In this document: positions 1 through 8,750 of the stretch, one piece after another
How the letters are laid out: every line of letters starts with the position of its first letter
Position numbering within the stretch: position 1 is the stretch's first letter
NCBI RefSeq assembly: GCF_001476285.1
Contig: NZ_LDRU01000060.1
Coordinates: 1-55,770 of the forward strand
Reading direction: 5' to 3'
Source of the DNA: Microbacterium testaceum
GTDB lineage: Bacteria > Actinomycetota > Actinomycetes > Actinomycetales > Microbacteriaceae
Length of the DNA stretch: 55,770 bases
Translations under genes and position numbers: made by a program
The notes under the pieces: generated by a model
Told to the model about the DNA's origin: nothing
The model's database searches: none
What the model saw: only the letters and a program-made list of their open reading frames with translations

Positions 1-58
1 TGAGTGTCCAAAACACGCCGTAACTCGGGTCGAGGTTGCGGCGTGTTTTGGACACTCA
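1..58. repeat. Palindromic repeat, copy 1
   Basis: Perfect 20-bp inverted repeat: arm TGAGTGTCCAAAACACGCCG at 1-20 and its exact complement at 39-58, with an 18-nt loop. Four more bases can pair if one G-T pair is allowed. It lies just past the 3' end of the DUF559 gene (stop at 74). A near-identical copy sits beyond the other end of that gene at 1096-1151. It could act as a bidirectional terminator, but there is no T-run after the stem. Confidence 0.85.
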
Positions 59-73
59 ACGGGGTGGCGCGTC

Positions 74-967
74 TCAGGGGTGCCAGCCGGCCGTGCGGAG
101 TGCGGCCGCGACCGGGGCCACGATGTCGCGTTCGGGGAACGCGAGGTGGTGAGCGACCACACGGACCAGCGTCCACCCCTGCGCAGCGATAGCGCGCCAG
201 CGATCGGCATCTTTCCGAAACTGCTCAGCGTCCGCATGCTGTCGTCCGTCGTACTCGACCGCCACGCGGTGGTTTGGGTACGCCATGTCGAGCCGAGCGA
301 CGAATGTGCCAGACGGATCGCGGAGCGTCCAGTTCAGGTCGGGTTCGGGGAGCCCCGCCTGGACGAGGATGAGTCGAACGTGCGACTCGCGTGGCAATTC
401 CGAGCCAGGGCGGGCGAGGCCCGCGGCCGACCGTAGCGCGACGATACCCCGGTGGCGGTGCTTGCCCGCGGCCACCGCAAGGGCGGATGAGGGAACGTCG
501 TGGGCGAGGAGCCAGTCCCCGATCGCCACGAGGTCGGCCTCGCTGACCGCCGAGGCAAGGTGAGTCCAGGTTGCGACTTTCGCTGTGACGGGTAGGCCAT
601 CGAGTGTCACGATCTCGTCGGGAAGGAGGGCCAAGCGGTGACCCACGACGCCCTTCGTTCGGGGCTCTCTCGCGGGAGAGATGGCGCTGACGTGGATGAC
701 CTCGTCGTGCCCATAGGCCAACGGCATCCCCCAGAGGCGTGCTGCTGTCACGTGGCTGAAGAACTGGCCCGGGCGCAGCCTCGGGAGATAGGCGCGACAG
801 CGTTCGAGAACGGAATCCCGGGGCGTATCCGCCGATGCGCGCACGCCATGGAAAGGTGCCTTCAGATCACGTGCGATCAGTCGACGACGAGGGACCTGGA
901 GTCCATCGGCATCCTGCACATGGAACGCCGCGCCGAGGTTTGCGGGCAAGGGCCGGGGTGGTCGCAT
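74..967 (-). CDS. AbiEi-like / DUF559 (Vsr-type) endonuclease-domain protein
   Basis: 297-residue protein with the layout common in actinobacteria: an N-terminal AbiEi-like helical region, seen in the stretch around PFHGVR and FFSHVTAARLWGMPL, and a C-terminal DUF559 domain related to very-short-patch-repair nucleases. Likely active-site residues are D227 (LDMAYPNHR), E238 and D240 (VAVEYDG), followed by a conserved Arg-rich helix and a VRVVAHHL strand at about 268-275. The PD-(D/E)XK-like fold is known for the family; the substrate is not. The gene stands alone, flanked on both sides by the same long palindrome. ATG at 967 has TGAGAT six bases upstream, a weak -10 that would make it leaderless. 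It could be a toxin, a repair nuclease or a mobile-element nuclease; none is shown by sequence alone. Confidence 0.75.
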   Translation of the reverse strand: MRPPRPLPANLGAAFHVQDADGLQVPRRRLIARDLKAPFHGVRASADTPRDSVLERCRAYLPRLRPGQFFSHVTAARLWGMPLAYGHDEVIHVSAISPAREPRTKGVVGHRLALLPDEIVTLDGLPVTAKVATWTHLASAVSEADLVAIGDWLLAHDVPSSALAVAAGKHRHRGIVALRSAAGLARPGSELPRESHVRLILVQAGLPEPDLNWTLRDPSGTFVARLDMAYPNHRVAVEYDGRQHADAEQFRKDADRWRAIAAQGWTLVRVVAHHLAFPERDIVAPVAAALRTAGWHP

Positions 968-1095
968 CGCGCCATCTCACCGGACTTCCGTCCGGCGTTT
1001 CGCTGTCCCCTCTCGCATGTGGATAGGACGCCGCCCTGTGCAGAAGGAGTCGCTGCGTCTGCTCCGATCGCGCCGTGGACGGCTGCCCCCCCGTC

Positions 1096-1151
1096 GAGTG
1101 TCCAAGACACGCCGTTATGGAAGGGGTAGTTACGGCGTGTTTTGGACACTC
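1096..1151. repeat. Palindromic repeat, copy 2
   Basis: Inverted repeat with arms at 1096-1115 and 1132-1151, 19 of 20 bases paired (the odd one is a G-T), and a 16-nt loop. The arms match copy 1 at 1-58 except for one base, in the same orientation, while the loops differ. Arm conservation with loop divergence suggests selection on the structure or a recurring element. It lies between the nuclease gene's 5' end and the 3' end of the YhgE gene. Confidence 0.85.
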
Positions 1152-1182
1152 AATGAAGGAGAGGGGACGCGGCGCCGCGCGC

Positions 1183-3273
1183 CTACGCCGCGGCGAGCAC
1201 CGCGGCGGCGCGCGCAGACGTCGTGCGGCGCCGGACGACCACCAGCGTCGTCACGATCAGCGCGAGCACGCCCCAGACCGCCAGCCCGGCGACACCGGCC
1301 CCGACGCCGCCTGCCGACGACAGGGCGCCGAGCATGGCGTCGTACGCGGGGGAGGTGGGCAGGAGCGACGCGACGCCGGCGAGCACGGGCGGAACCGTCG
1401 AGACGATCGTCGCGGCGAGGGCGAGGCTGCCGATGATCGCGGCGATCCATCGCCCGGCTCCGCCGAACAGCGCGATGAGCGCCTGGTGCACCGCGGCGAA
1501 GGCGACACCCGCGGCGACGCAGACGAGCGCGAACAAAGCCCAGTCGCCCCAGTCGTACTTGGATGCCACCTGCACCACTCCCGCGACCAGCAGACCCTGC
1601 ACGGCGCCGACGAGCGCCGCGGGCGCGAAGCCGCGGAGGGCGACGAGCGCCGACGGGCGACGGCTGGTGAGCGCGCGGGCCGAGACGGCCTGGAACGCGA
1701 CGAACGACGCCAGCCCACCGAACCACAGCACCGCCATCGCGAGCAGGGGGACGGCCGCGGCTCCGAAGAGCGAGTCGCTCGTCCCGGTCGCCGAGACCGG
1801 GTCGGCGACCACGTCGGCGAGGGTCGTCGCCTGCGCGTCGGAGTACTTCGGCAGCTGCGCCACGGCGCTGTCGAGGCCCGAAGCCAGCGACGAGGTTCCG
1901 GATGCCACCTGGCTCACGCCGTCGGCGAGCTGACCTGCGCCGGTCTCGGCGTCGGAGGCTCCGGATGCCAGCTGCGACGCGCCCGAGCTGAGAGCCGACG
2001 CGCCCGTCCCGAACTGCCGCGCGCCGTCGGCGAGCTGGTTCGCACCACCGGACAGCCCGTCGATGCCGCCGGCGATCGTGTTGAGACCCGATTCCGCGTC
2101 GCGCGCGCCGCCGGCCAGGCCGGTTGCGCCGTCCGCGAGCTTCTGGTTCGCATCCGCGATGGTGCGAATACCGGCGGGCAGCTGTGCCGCTTGCCCGGCG
2201 AGTTGCCCGATCTTCGTCACGGTCTCCGTCGCCTGCGGAAGAGCCTTGTTGGCGTCGTCGGACGCCTGTCGCAGCGCGGCGCACTGCTCGGCGGTGCCGG
2301 TGCACTCATCGGCGGCCTTCTGCAGAGCCGCGGCGGCGTCGACGAGAGCGGTGTTCACCTGCGGGGCCGCCTCCGACAGCTTGGTCGCCGCGTCCGCGAA
2401 TCCCGGCGGGATCTGATCAGCGATCCCATTGATCTCCGTCGCGAGCTGCTGATTGCCCGCGGCGATGCCATCGGCTCCGGATGCCAGCTTCCCCACGCCA
2501 CTCGCCGCGTCGCGCGTTCCGCCCGCGAGGGCGGTCGCGCCGCTGGCGATCTGCGACGCACCGTCCGCGAGGGGACCGGCTCCGGCCGCGAGCTGTCCGG
2601 CACCGTCGGCGAGCTGATCCGCACCGCTCGAGAGCTGCCCCAGGCCGTCTCGCAGGCCGTTCGCGCCGGTCGCGGCCTGGCCCGCGCCGTCGGCGAGCTG
2701 GTGCGCGCCGCTCGCGGCGCTGCCGAGCTGGTCGCTGAGGGTCGTGAAGCCGAGGAAGACGTTCTTCAGGTACTGCGACGACAGTTCGGTGCCGAAGACC
2801 GAAGAGGCGGTGGATGCCAGGGTCGCGGTGATCGCGCCGTCCACGACGCGCGCGTTGGGCGCGGTGGCGACGTCGATCGTGGCCTTCTCGGGCGTCTCGC
2901 CGGGGCGGGTCGACAGCGAGGCGGCCGTGAAGTTCTCGGGGATCGTGACGACCGCCGTGTAGGTGCCGTCCTTCAGACCCGCCGCCGCGTCCTCGTCGTT
3001 CGAGATGACCCAGTCGATGTTGCTCGCCTGGTCATCGGCTCCCTTGACGAGTCCGCCGGTGAGCTGACGACCGAGCGGCACCAGCTGGCCGTTGAGCTCG
3101 ACGGCCTTGTCGTCGTTGACGACCGCGGCGGTGATGTTCTCGAGCCGGTCGGTCGGATTGTACAGCGCGCCGACCAGGATGCCGCCGATGACGGCGGGCA
3201 ACAGAAGCACGCCGACGAGGGTGCGCCAGGTCACGGGGCGGCGTGAGCGCGAGCGCTCGACGGGGAGAGTCAT
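1183..3273 (-). CDS. YhgE/Pip family membrane protein
   Basis: 696-residue member of the YhgE/Pip family (phage-infection-protein-like, ABC-2-type membrane domain). An N-terminal membrane helix at about 16-40 is followed by an extracytoplasmic domain (NITAAVVNDDKAVELNG, typical of the family). Residues 185-480 are a long run of roughly seven-residue units such as LADGAGQLAAGA and SGASQLASGA, predicted to form an extended coiled-coil or beta-helical stalk. About six membrane helices follow from 505 to 690. The start overlaps the stop of the upstream MMPL gene by 4 bp, so the two are probably translationally coupled and work in one envelope export or assembly system. The substrate is unknown. 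YhgE genes next to MMPL genes are common in actinobacteria. Confidence 0.88.
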   Translation of the reverse strand: MTLPVERSRSRRPVTWRTLVGVLLLPAVIGGILVGALYNPTDRLENITAAVVNDDKAVELNGQLVPLGRQLTGGLVKGADDQASNIDWVISNDEDAAAGLKDGTYTAVVTIPENFTAASLSTRPGETPEKATIDVATAPNARVVDGAITATLASTASSVFGTELSSQYLKNVFLGFTTLSDQLGSAASGAHQLADGAGQAATGANGLRDGLGQLSSGADQLADGAGQLAAGAGPLADGASQIASGATALAGGTRDAASGVGKLASGADGIAAGNQQLATEINGIADQIPPGFADAATKLSEAAPQVNTALVDAAAALQKAADECTGTAEQCAALRQASDDANKALPQATETVTKIGQLAGQAAQLPAGIRTIADANQKLADGATGLAGGARDAESGLNTIAGGIDGLSGGANQLADGARQFGTGASALSSGASQLASGASDAETGAGQLADGVSQVASGTSSLASGLDSAVAQLPKYSDAQATTLADVVADPVSATGTSDSLFGAAAVPLLAMAVLWFGGLASFVAFQAVSARALTSRRPSALVALRGFAPAALVGAVQGLLVAGVVQVASKYDWGDWALFALVCVAAGVAFAAVHQALIALFGGAGRWIAAIIGSLALAATIVSTVPPVLAGVASLLPTSPAYDAMLGALSSAGGVGAGVAGLAVWGVLALIVTTLVVVRRRTTSARAAAVLAAA

Positions 3274-6164
3274 GCGAACACCTCGGAGAGATCGGCGAAG
3301 GTTTCGGGTTCGGTGCGGTGCCGGCGCGGCGTCGGCAGGGCGAGGGATGCCACGTCGGGGCGCAGCGCCTCGGACAGGAGCGCGAGGGCACGGCGTTCGT
3401 CGCGCGCCGAGACGATGAGCGTGAACGGCGACGACGCGTCGCCCGAGCGTTCGCGTGCCTCGGTGGCGGCGCGCCGCAGCACATGCGCCACCTCGTCGCG
3501 GGCGTCGTCGTCGAGACGGTCGACGTCCGAGACGACCACGATGCGCGTGCCGCGACCCACGGCGTCGGCCACGGCGCGAGCCGCGTCGGCCGTGTCATCG
3601 AGCAGGGCAACTCCGACACGGGCTCGGACGGCCCCCGCGCGCTCGGGGACGAGCAGACCGTCGACGCGCAACCGCCCCTCGATACCGGCGAGGCGTCCCG
3701 ACAGGGCGAGCAGGAGCGTGCGGGTCGTCCGACTCTCGCCGGTGACCAGCAGGGTTCCGCCGTATCCGAGGCGCAGGGAGATGTCGCGGAACACCGGCTG
3801 CTCGGCATCCGAGGATCCGACGGCGCTCAGCTCGTCGGCGGCGACGGCGATGGCGGGCTCGCTCGGCCAGTCGGCCAGGCGCACCTCGCGCTCGACCGCC
3901 TCGCCCTCGACGTCGAGCTTCGGCAGCAGACGGTCGAGCCAGCGCGGCATCCACCAGGCCTTGTCGCCCAGCAGGGCGAGCACGGCCGGGACGAGCGTCA
4001 TGCGGACGAGGAACGCGTCGACGGCGACGCCGACGGCGAGGCCCAGGGCGATCGGTTTGAGGCTCGAATCCCCCTCGGGGACGAACGCGACGAAGACGGC
4101 GAACATGATGACGGCGGCGGCGACGACCACGCGAGCCGAGCCCACGAACCCGCTGCGGACGGCACCGAGCGCGACCTCGCGCGGCGTGCGACCCTCGCGG
4201 TTCGCGTGGACGTAGTCCTCTCTCATGCGCGAGACGAGGAACACCTGATAGTCCATGGCGAGGCCGAACAGCACGCCCATCACGACGATCGGCATGAAGC
4301 TGATGATCGGGCCGACCTTCGCGACGTGCAGGGCGTCGGCGAACCAGCCCCACTCGAAGACCGCGGCGACCACGCCGAACGACGCGGCGACCGAGAGCAG
4401 GTATCCGCCCGCGGCGGTCAAGGGGACCCAGATCGAGCGGAAGACGATCATCAGCAGGATCAGTGAGAGGCCGACGACGAAGATGCCGAACGGGAGGAGG
4501 GCGGCGCCGAGCTGGTCGGAGATGTCGATCGTGACGGCGGTGTAGCCGGTGACGAGCAGGCGCACGCCGAACTCGTCGTACAGCCGCTGCTCCTGCGAGC
4601 GCAGCTCGCGAACGAGGTCGGCGGTGCGCGGGTCGTCGGGTGCCGTCTCGGGGATGATCTGCACGATGCCCGTGTCGGCGGTCTGGTTCGGCGTGGCCAG
4701 GGCGACCTCGGCGACGCCGGGGATCTTCGCGATCTCGTCGCCGATGTTCTTCATGAGGTTCAGCGGGTCGTTCGAGGTGACGATCGTGCCGGTCATGATG
4801 AGCGGGCCGTTGGCGCCCGGACCGAAGTACTCGTCGGTCAGCTCGTAGGCGACGCGCGCGGGGTTGCCCGGGGGCAGCTGCCCCGCGTTGGGCAGAGTGA
4901 GGGCGAGGCTCGTGGCGGGGATCGCGGTGACCCCGAGCAGGCCGATGACCGCCACGGTGGTGACCAGCGGATGCCGGGTGACCAGGCCCACCCAGCGACG
5001 GGCGGGGCCGTTGCGCTGGGCGCGGATGGCCGCGGTCTCCGCCTTCTTCTCGCGCTCGGCGGCGGCCTCGGCCAGAGCATCGCTGTCTTCCTGCGCCGAC
5101 ATGCCCCGACGGCGCCGGGCGGATCGCGGCTTCTTGAAGCCCCACCCGACCACACGGTGCCCGGCGAAGCCGAGGAAGGCCGGGGTGAGCGTGAGCCCGA
5201 CGCACACGGCGATCGCCACGGCGACGGATGCCGCGATGCCCATCGTGGTCAGGAACGGGATGTTCGCGAAGCCCAGACCGATGAGGGCGATGAGAACGGT
5301 GATCCCGGCGAACACGACGGCCGAGCCGGCGGTGCCGACCGCGCGGGCGGTCGACTCCTCGGGGTCCATCCCCGCCCGTGTCTGGTCTTGATGTCGCGAC
5401 ACGATGAACAGCGCGTAGTCGATGCCGACCGCGAGCCCCAGCATGACCGCCAGCAGCGGGGTCGTCGACGAGACGGTCGCGAAACCTGTCGCGATGAAGA
5501 TCAGAGCCACCGAGAGGGCGACGCCGAGCAGGGCGGTGGCCAGCGGCATCCCGGCCACGAGGAACGAACGGAACGTCACCATCAACACGAGGGCGGCGAT
5601 CACGACGCCCAGGGCCTCGGTGAGGGACGCTCCGGGGATCTCGGTGGCGAAGAGTTGTCCGCCGAGGATGGCCTGCGCGCCGGACGGGAGCGCGGAACCG
5701 AGCGCCGTCGTCGCCTCGTGCAGGGCGTCTTCCGTCGCCTGCGGCACGGAGGATGCCTCGCCCGCGAACTGGATGCGCACGATCGCGGCGCGGTTGTCGT
5801 CGGCAATGCTGCCGGAGATGTTCGCGTCGTAGGGGTCGGTGACGGCCTCGACGAAGTCGAGCTCGCCGATGTCGGTTGTCGTCTTCTGGATGGCGTCCTG
5901 GTACGCCTGGTCGCGCACGCTCCCACCGTCCGCCGCGACGACGATGATCTCGGCGCTGGCCCCGCTGACCTGGGGGAAGGTGCGGTCGAGCATCTCGAGA
6001 CCGGCCTGCGACTCGGTGCCCGGGATGGTGAAGGTGTTGTCGGTTCCTTTCGCGAGCAGCGCGACGCCGCCGCCGGCGAGCACGAGGATGAGTAGCCACG
6101 CGCTGAGGACCCGCCACGGGTGACGGAACGACCAGCGGCCCAGGGTGTACAGGAAAGTTGACAC
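3270..6164 (-). CDS. MMPL/RND family transporter with fused degenerate ATP-binding-cassette domain
   Basis: 964-residue transporter if started at the GTG at 6164, which has GGAG about nine bases upstream; an ATG at 6251 is in frame but would run through the operators, so 6164 is preferred. It has two MMPL repeats, each a membrane helix, a periplasmic domain and a helix bundle; LAVMLGLAVGIDYALFIVSRHQ and VLFGLAMDYQVFLVSRM mark the two helix-4 regions with their proton-relay Asp. The last ~177 residues (about 788-964) resemble an ABC ATPase but have TGESRTTRTLLL in place of the Walker A loop, SDVDRL in place of Walker B, and no LSGGQ signature, so it is probably non-catalytic. It likely exports a lipid or hydrophobic compound together with the coupled YhgE protein. 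Divergent from the TetR gene. Confidence 0.88.
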   Translation of the reverse strand: MSTFLYTLGRWSFRHPWRVLSAWLLILVLAGGGVALLAKGTDNTFTIPGTESQAGLEMLDRTFPQVSGASAEIIVVAADGGSVRDQAYQDAIQKTTTDIGELDFVEAVTDPYDANISGSIADDNRAAIVRIQFAGEASSVPQATEDALHEATTALGSALPSGAQAILGGQLFATEIPGASLTEALGVVIAALVLMVTFRSFLVAGMPLATALLGVALSVALIFIATGFATVSSTTPLLAVMLGLAVGIDYALFIVSRHQDQTRAGMDPEESTARAVGTAGSAVVFAGITVLIALIGLGFANIPFLTTMGIAASVAVAIAVCVGLTLTPAFLGFAGHRVVGWGFKKPRSARRRRGMSAQEDSDALAEAAAEREKKAETAAIRAQRNGPARRWVGLVTRHPLVTTVAVIGLLGVTAIPATSLALTLPNAGQLPPGNPARVAYELTDEYFGPGANGPLIMTGTIVTSNDPLNLMKNIGDEIAKIPGVAEVALATPNQTADTGIVQIIPETAPDDPRTADLVRELRSQEQRLYDEFGVRLLVTGYTAVTIDISDQLGAALLPFGIFVVGLSLILLMIVFRSIWVPLTAAGGYLLSVAASFGVVAAVFEWGWFADALHVAKVGPIISFMPIVVMGVLFGLAMDYQVFLVSRMREDYVHANREGRTPREVALGAVRSGFVGSARVVVAAAVIMFAVFVAFVPEGDSSLKPIALGLAVGVAVDAFLVRMTLVPAVLALLGDKAWWMPRWLDRLLPKLDVEGEAVEREVRLADWPSEPAIAVAADELSAVGSSDAEQPVFRDISLRLGYGGTLLVTGESRTTRTLLLALSGRLAGIEGRLRVDGLLVPERAGAVRARVGVALLDDTADAARAVADAVGRGTRIVVVSDVDRLDDDARDEVAHVLRRAATEARERSGDASSPFTLIVSARDERRALALLSEALRPDVASLALPTPRRHRTEPETFADLSEVFA

Positions 6165-6194
6165 GGTGGCGGCTCCCACGATCGGCGGACAGTC

Positions 6195-6227
6195 GATACA
6201 TCGCCGTATCGGATACAACACTGTATC
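6195..6227. promoter_or_regulatory. Tandem TetR-type operators
   Basis: Two adjacent palindromes lie between the divergent MMPL and tetR genes: GATAC-N6-GTATC at 6195-6210 and GATACA-N4-TGTATC at 6212-6227. Their centres are 17 bp apart. They share the GATAC half-site and sit where both promoters must lie. Binding by the adjacent TetR protein is inferred from position. Confidence 0.75.
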
Positions 6228-6284
6228 GTAGTCGCGAGAAGCGGACTCCAACCTGAGTCTCGCGTGTGAAGCAGGAGGACGCGG

Positions 6285-6911
6285 ATGACCGATACGGCCC
6301 CGGCGCCGTCACGGCGACGAGAGAACACCCGTACGCGTCTCATGGATGCCGCGGCCGAGATGTTTGCGGAGGTCGGCATCGAGGCCGCCTCGGTCGAGGC
6401 GATCTGCGAGCGTGCGGGATTCACACGCGGCGCCTTCTACTCGAACTTCGCCTCGAAGGAGGAGCTGTTCCTCGCGCTGTGCGCGCGCTCCGCCCAGACG
6501 ACCATCGCGTCGGTCCGCGCGCGCGTGACGTCGATCGAGGATCGGGGACTGGACGGGGCGGGCGATGTCATGCAGCTCGTCCAGGAGGTGCTCGAGGCGA
6601 CCGGCGAGGACCGCCTGGATGTGCTCCTCGGGGCCGAGACACGTCTGCAGGCGCTGCGCAATCCCGAGTTCGCCGAGGCCTACCTGACGCTGAACCAGGG
6701 GCTCGGCGAGAGCGTCACACAGCTCGTACGCGACATCGCCGACGCGCGTGGGCTGGCTTTGCGGGTCCCCGCCGAGGTGGCGACGGAACTCCTGCTCGCG
6801 GTGTGGATCTCGACGTCCGAGACCGCTCTGCTGACCAACCAGGCGGCGACCGTGTCGCGCGTCCAGCTGGCCGAGCGGCTGTCCCAGGTGGTCGGTCTCA
6901 TCCTCGAGTGA
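6285..6911 (+). CDS. TetR family transcriptional regulator
   Basis: 208 residues. The N-terminal helix-turn-helix is clear at about 13-60: the run RTRLMDAAAEMFAEVGIEAA, then VEAICERAGFTRGAFYSNF, then SKEELFLAL, which is the canonical TetR DNA-binding domain. The C-terminal ligand-binding domain is not diagnostic. AGGAGG lies 10-15 bases before the start. It is divergent from the MMPL-YhgE operon and most likely represses it and itself through the paired GATAC operators at 6195-6227, releasing on binding a substrate of the pump. Its last 14 bp overlap the convergent menC. Confidence 0.9.
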   Translation: MTDTAPAPSRRRENTRTRLMDAAAEMFAEVGIEAASVEAICERAGFTRGAFYSNFASKEELFLALCARSAQTTIASVRARVTSIEDRGLDGAGDVMQLVQEVLEATGEDRLDVLLGAETRLQALRNPEFAEAYLTLNQGLGESVTQLVRDIADARGLALRVPAEVATELLLAVWISTSETALLTNQAATVSRVQLAERLSQVVGLILE

Positions 6912-7899
6912 GCTCGAGCGCGGCGTGGCAGCGCCGCAGCCGGTCCAGCCACCAATCGCGACGATCGTCGTCCGCCGCGACGCGATCAAGATCGGCGGTC
7001 GTCGGGCGGGGGCGCTCGACGGGCAGGACTCCGCCCCGGGCGCGGAGCGGGGATGCCACCACGTCAGCCGTGAAGAGCGACGCGGTGCCGAGCCCGCAGT
7101 CGTAGTCGAGCACGGGGAGCGCCGCGGCCAGGGCGGCGCCCATCGAGAGGCCGATCGACGTGTCGAGAGCGCTCGAGACCACCGCGGGGAGTCCCGCCTG
7201 CGCGACGATGTCGAGCGCCGCATGCAGGCCGCCGAGCGGTTGCGCCTTGACGACGAGGAGGTCGGCCGCTCCCATCCGCGCCACCCGCAGGGGATCGTCG
7301 GCCTTGCGCACGCTCTCGTCGGCGGCGATCGGGATGTCGAGGTAGGCGATGCGCTCGCGCAGCTGCGCGAGCTCGTCGACCTCGGCGCAGGGCTGTTCGA
7401 CGTACTCCAGGTCGAACTCGGCGAGGGCGTGCACGGCCCGTTCCGCCTCGTCGACGTTCCAGGCGCCGTTCGCATCGATGCGCACGCGACCCTCGGGACC
7501 CATCGCCGCACGGACCGCCCGCACCCGCGCGACGTCGTCGTCGAGCACCTGCCCCGCCTCGGCGACCTTGACCTTGACCGTTCGGCATCCGTCGTACCGA
7601 GCCAGGATCGACGGGACCTCGGATGCCGCCACGGCGGGCATCGTGGCGTTGACGGGGACCGCATCGCGCCGCGCCGTCGGTGCGGGGTTCCAGCCGAAGT
7701 CGAGGGCGGCCGCGAGCCACGTCACCGCCTCGGCGTCGGAGTACTCCACGAACGGCGAGAACTCCGTCCACCCCTCGGGCCCCTCGAACACGACCGCCTC
7801 GCGCGTCTCGATATTGCGGAAGCGAGCGGCCAGCGGCAGGGCGACGACCCGCGCCGTGGCGAGGACGTCGTCGAGCGGGGGGAGGGCAGCGGTGCTCAT
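6898..7899 (-). CDS. menC: o-Succinylbenzoate synthase
   Basis: 333-residue enolase-superfamily enzyme that dehydrates SHCHC to o-succinylbenzoate in menaquinone synthesis. The active site is complete by eye: KVKVA with K109 and K111, metal ligands D142 (IDANGAW), E168 (VEQP) and D194 (IAADES), and K218 (VVKAQP) on the other side of the barrel. The short actinobacterial MenC form fits. Upstream on this strand CAGGAT lies six bases from the ATG, a weak -10 suggesting leaderless translation. It is convergent with tetR and divergent from the LLM oxidoreductase gene, at the left edge of the men cluster. Confidence 0.92.
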   Translation of the reverse strand: MSTAALPPLDDVLATARVVALPLAARFRNIETREAVVFEGPEGWTEFSPFVEYSDAEAVTWLAAALDFGWNPAPTARRDAVPVNATMPAVAASEVPSILARYDGCRTVKVKVAEAGQVLDDDVARVRAVRAAMGPEGRVRIDANGAWNVDEAERAVHALAEFDLEYVEQPCAEVDELAQLRERIAYLDIPIAADESVRKADDPLRVARMGAADLLVVKAQPLGGLHAALDIVAQAGLPAVVSSALDTSIGLSMGAALAAALPVLDYDCGLGTASLFTADVVASPLRARGGVLPVERPRPTTADLDRVAADDDRRDWWLDRLRRCHAALELTRG

Positions 7900-7946
7900 C
7901 CCTCCATCCTGGCCCCCGGGTCGGCGGCCGGGAATAGGCTGGCGCC

Positions 7947-8744
7947 ATGCTCTTCGACACTCCGGTCCGCCTCGGCGTCCAGATCCAGCCGCAGCACGTC
8001 CAGTACTCCGACATCCGCGACGCCGTCTTCCGTCTGGAAGAGATGGGCGTCGACATCCTCTTCAACTGGGATCACTTCTTCCCCCTCTACGGCGACCCCG
8101 ACGGCGAGCACTTCGAGTCGTGGACCATGCTCGCGGCGTGGGCCGATCAGACCGAGCGCGTCGAGTTCGGCGCGCTGGTGAACTGCAACAGCTACCGGAA
8201 CGCCGACCTGCAGGCCGACATGGCCCGCACCGTCGACCACATCAGCAAGAAGGGCGGCGACGCCGGCCGCTTCATCTTCGGCACCGGCTCGGGCTGGTTC
8301 GAGCGCGACTACGACGAGTACGGCTACGAGTTCGGAACGGCCGGCTCGCGCCTGAACGCGCTCGCGACCGACCTCGACCGCATCGTCGATCGTTGGGGCA
8401 AGCTGAACCCCGCCCCCACTCGCAAGATCCCCGTGATGATCGGCGGCAAGGGCGAGCAGAAGACGCTGCGCATCGTCGCGAAGCACGCCGACATCTGGCA
8501 CAGCTTCGTCACGCCCGACGAGCTGCCCCACAAGCTCGGCGTCATCGAGAAATGGGCCGAGACCGAGGGGCGCGACCTCTCGGGCCTCATCGTCTCGAAC
8601 GAGCTCAAGGACCGCGACGAAGAGGTGGCGGATTCCCTCTTCGACGCGGGCACCCGCCTGTTCACGCTCGGGTTCTCTGGCCCCGAGTGGGACTACTCGC
8701 TCGTCGAGCGCTGGTTGGCCTGGCGCGACGGCAAGAACGCCTGA
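7947..8744 (+). CDS. LLM-class (likely F420-dependent) oxidoreductase
   Basis: 265-residue luciferase-like TIM-barrel oxidoreductase. Family marks are RLGVQIQPQH at the first strand, FNWDHFFPLYGD, the cofactor-region stretch FIFGTGSGWFERDYDEYGYEFG and IPVMIGGKGEQKTLRI near the end. Proteins of this type in actinobacteria usually use coenzyme F420, but the cofactor and substrate cannot be read here. TAGGCT ends exactly six bases before the ATG, so the transcript is probably leaderless. It lies between menC and menB, though nothing ties it to menaquinone chemistry beyond position. A palindromic hairpin follows at 8751. Confidence 0.85.
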   Translation: MLFDTPVRLGVQIQPQHVQYSDIRDAVFRLEEMGVDILFNWDHFFPLYGDPDGEHFESWTMLAAWADQTERVEFGALVNCNSYRNADLQADMARTVDHISKKGGDAGRFIFGTGSGWFERDYDEYGYEFGTAGSRLNALATDLDRIVDRWGKLNPAPTRKIPVMIGGKGEQKTLRIVAKHADIWHSFVTPDELPHKLGVIEKWAETEGRDLSGLIVSNELKDRDEEVADSLFDAGTRLFTLGFSGPEWDYSLVERWLAWRDGKNA

Positions 8745-8750
8745 GCATCC

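Noticed and set aside
2000..2700. Repeat array that could be mistaken for a CRISPR or tandem DNA repeat
   Set aside because: The periodicity is in the protein (LADGA/ASGA units) with varied codons; no conserved DNA repeat and no spacers.
1075..3246. Long + strand open frame (over 700 codons) opposite YhgE
   Set aside because: Arg/Gly/Glu-rich composition typical of antisense shadow in high-GC DNA; the minus-strand frame has clear YhgE features and membrane helices.
3595..6312. Very long minus-strand frame (about 900 codons) in another frame of the MMPL gene
   Set aside because: Almost all Arg, Pro, Gly and His; a shadow of the MMPL reading frame with no recognisable motif.
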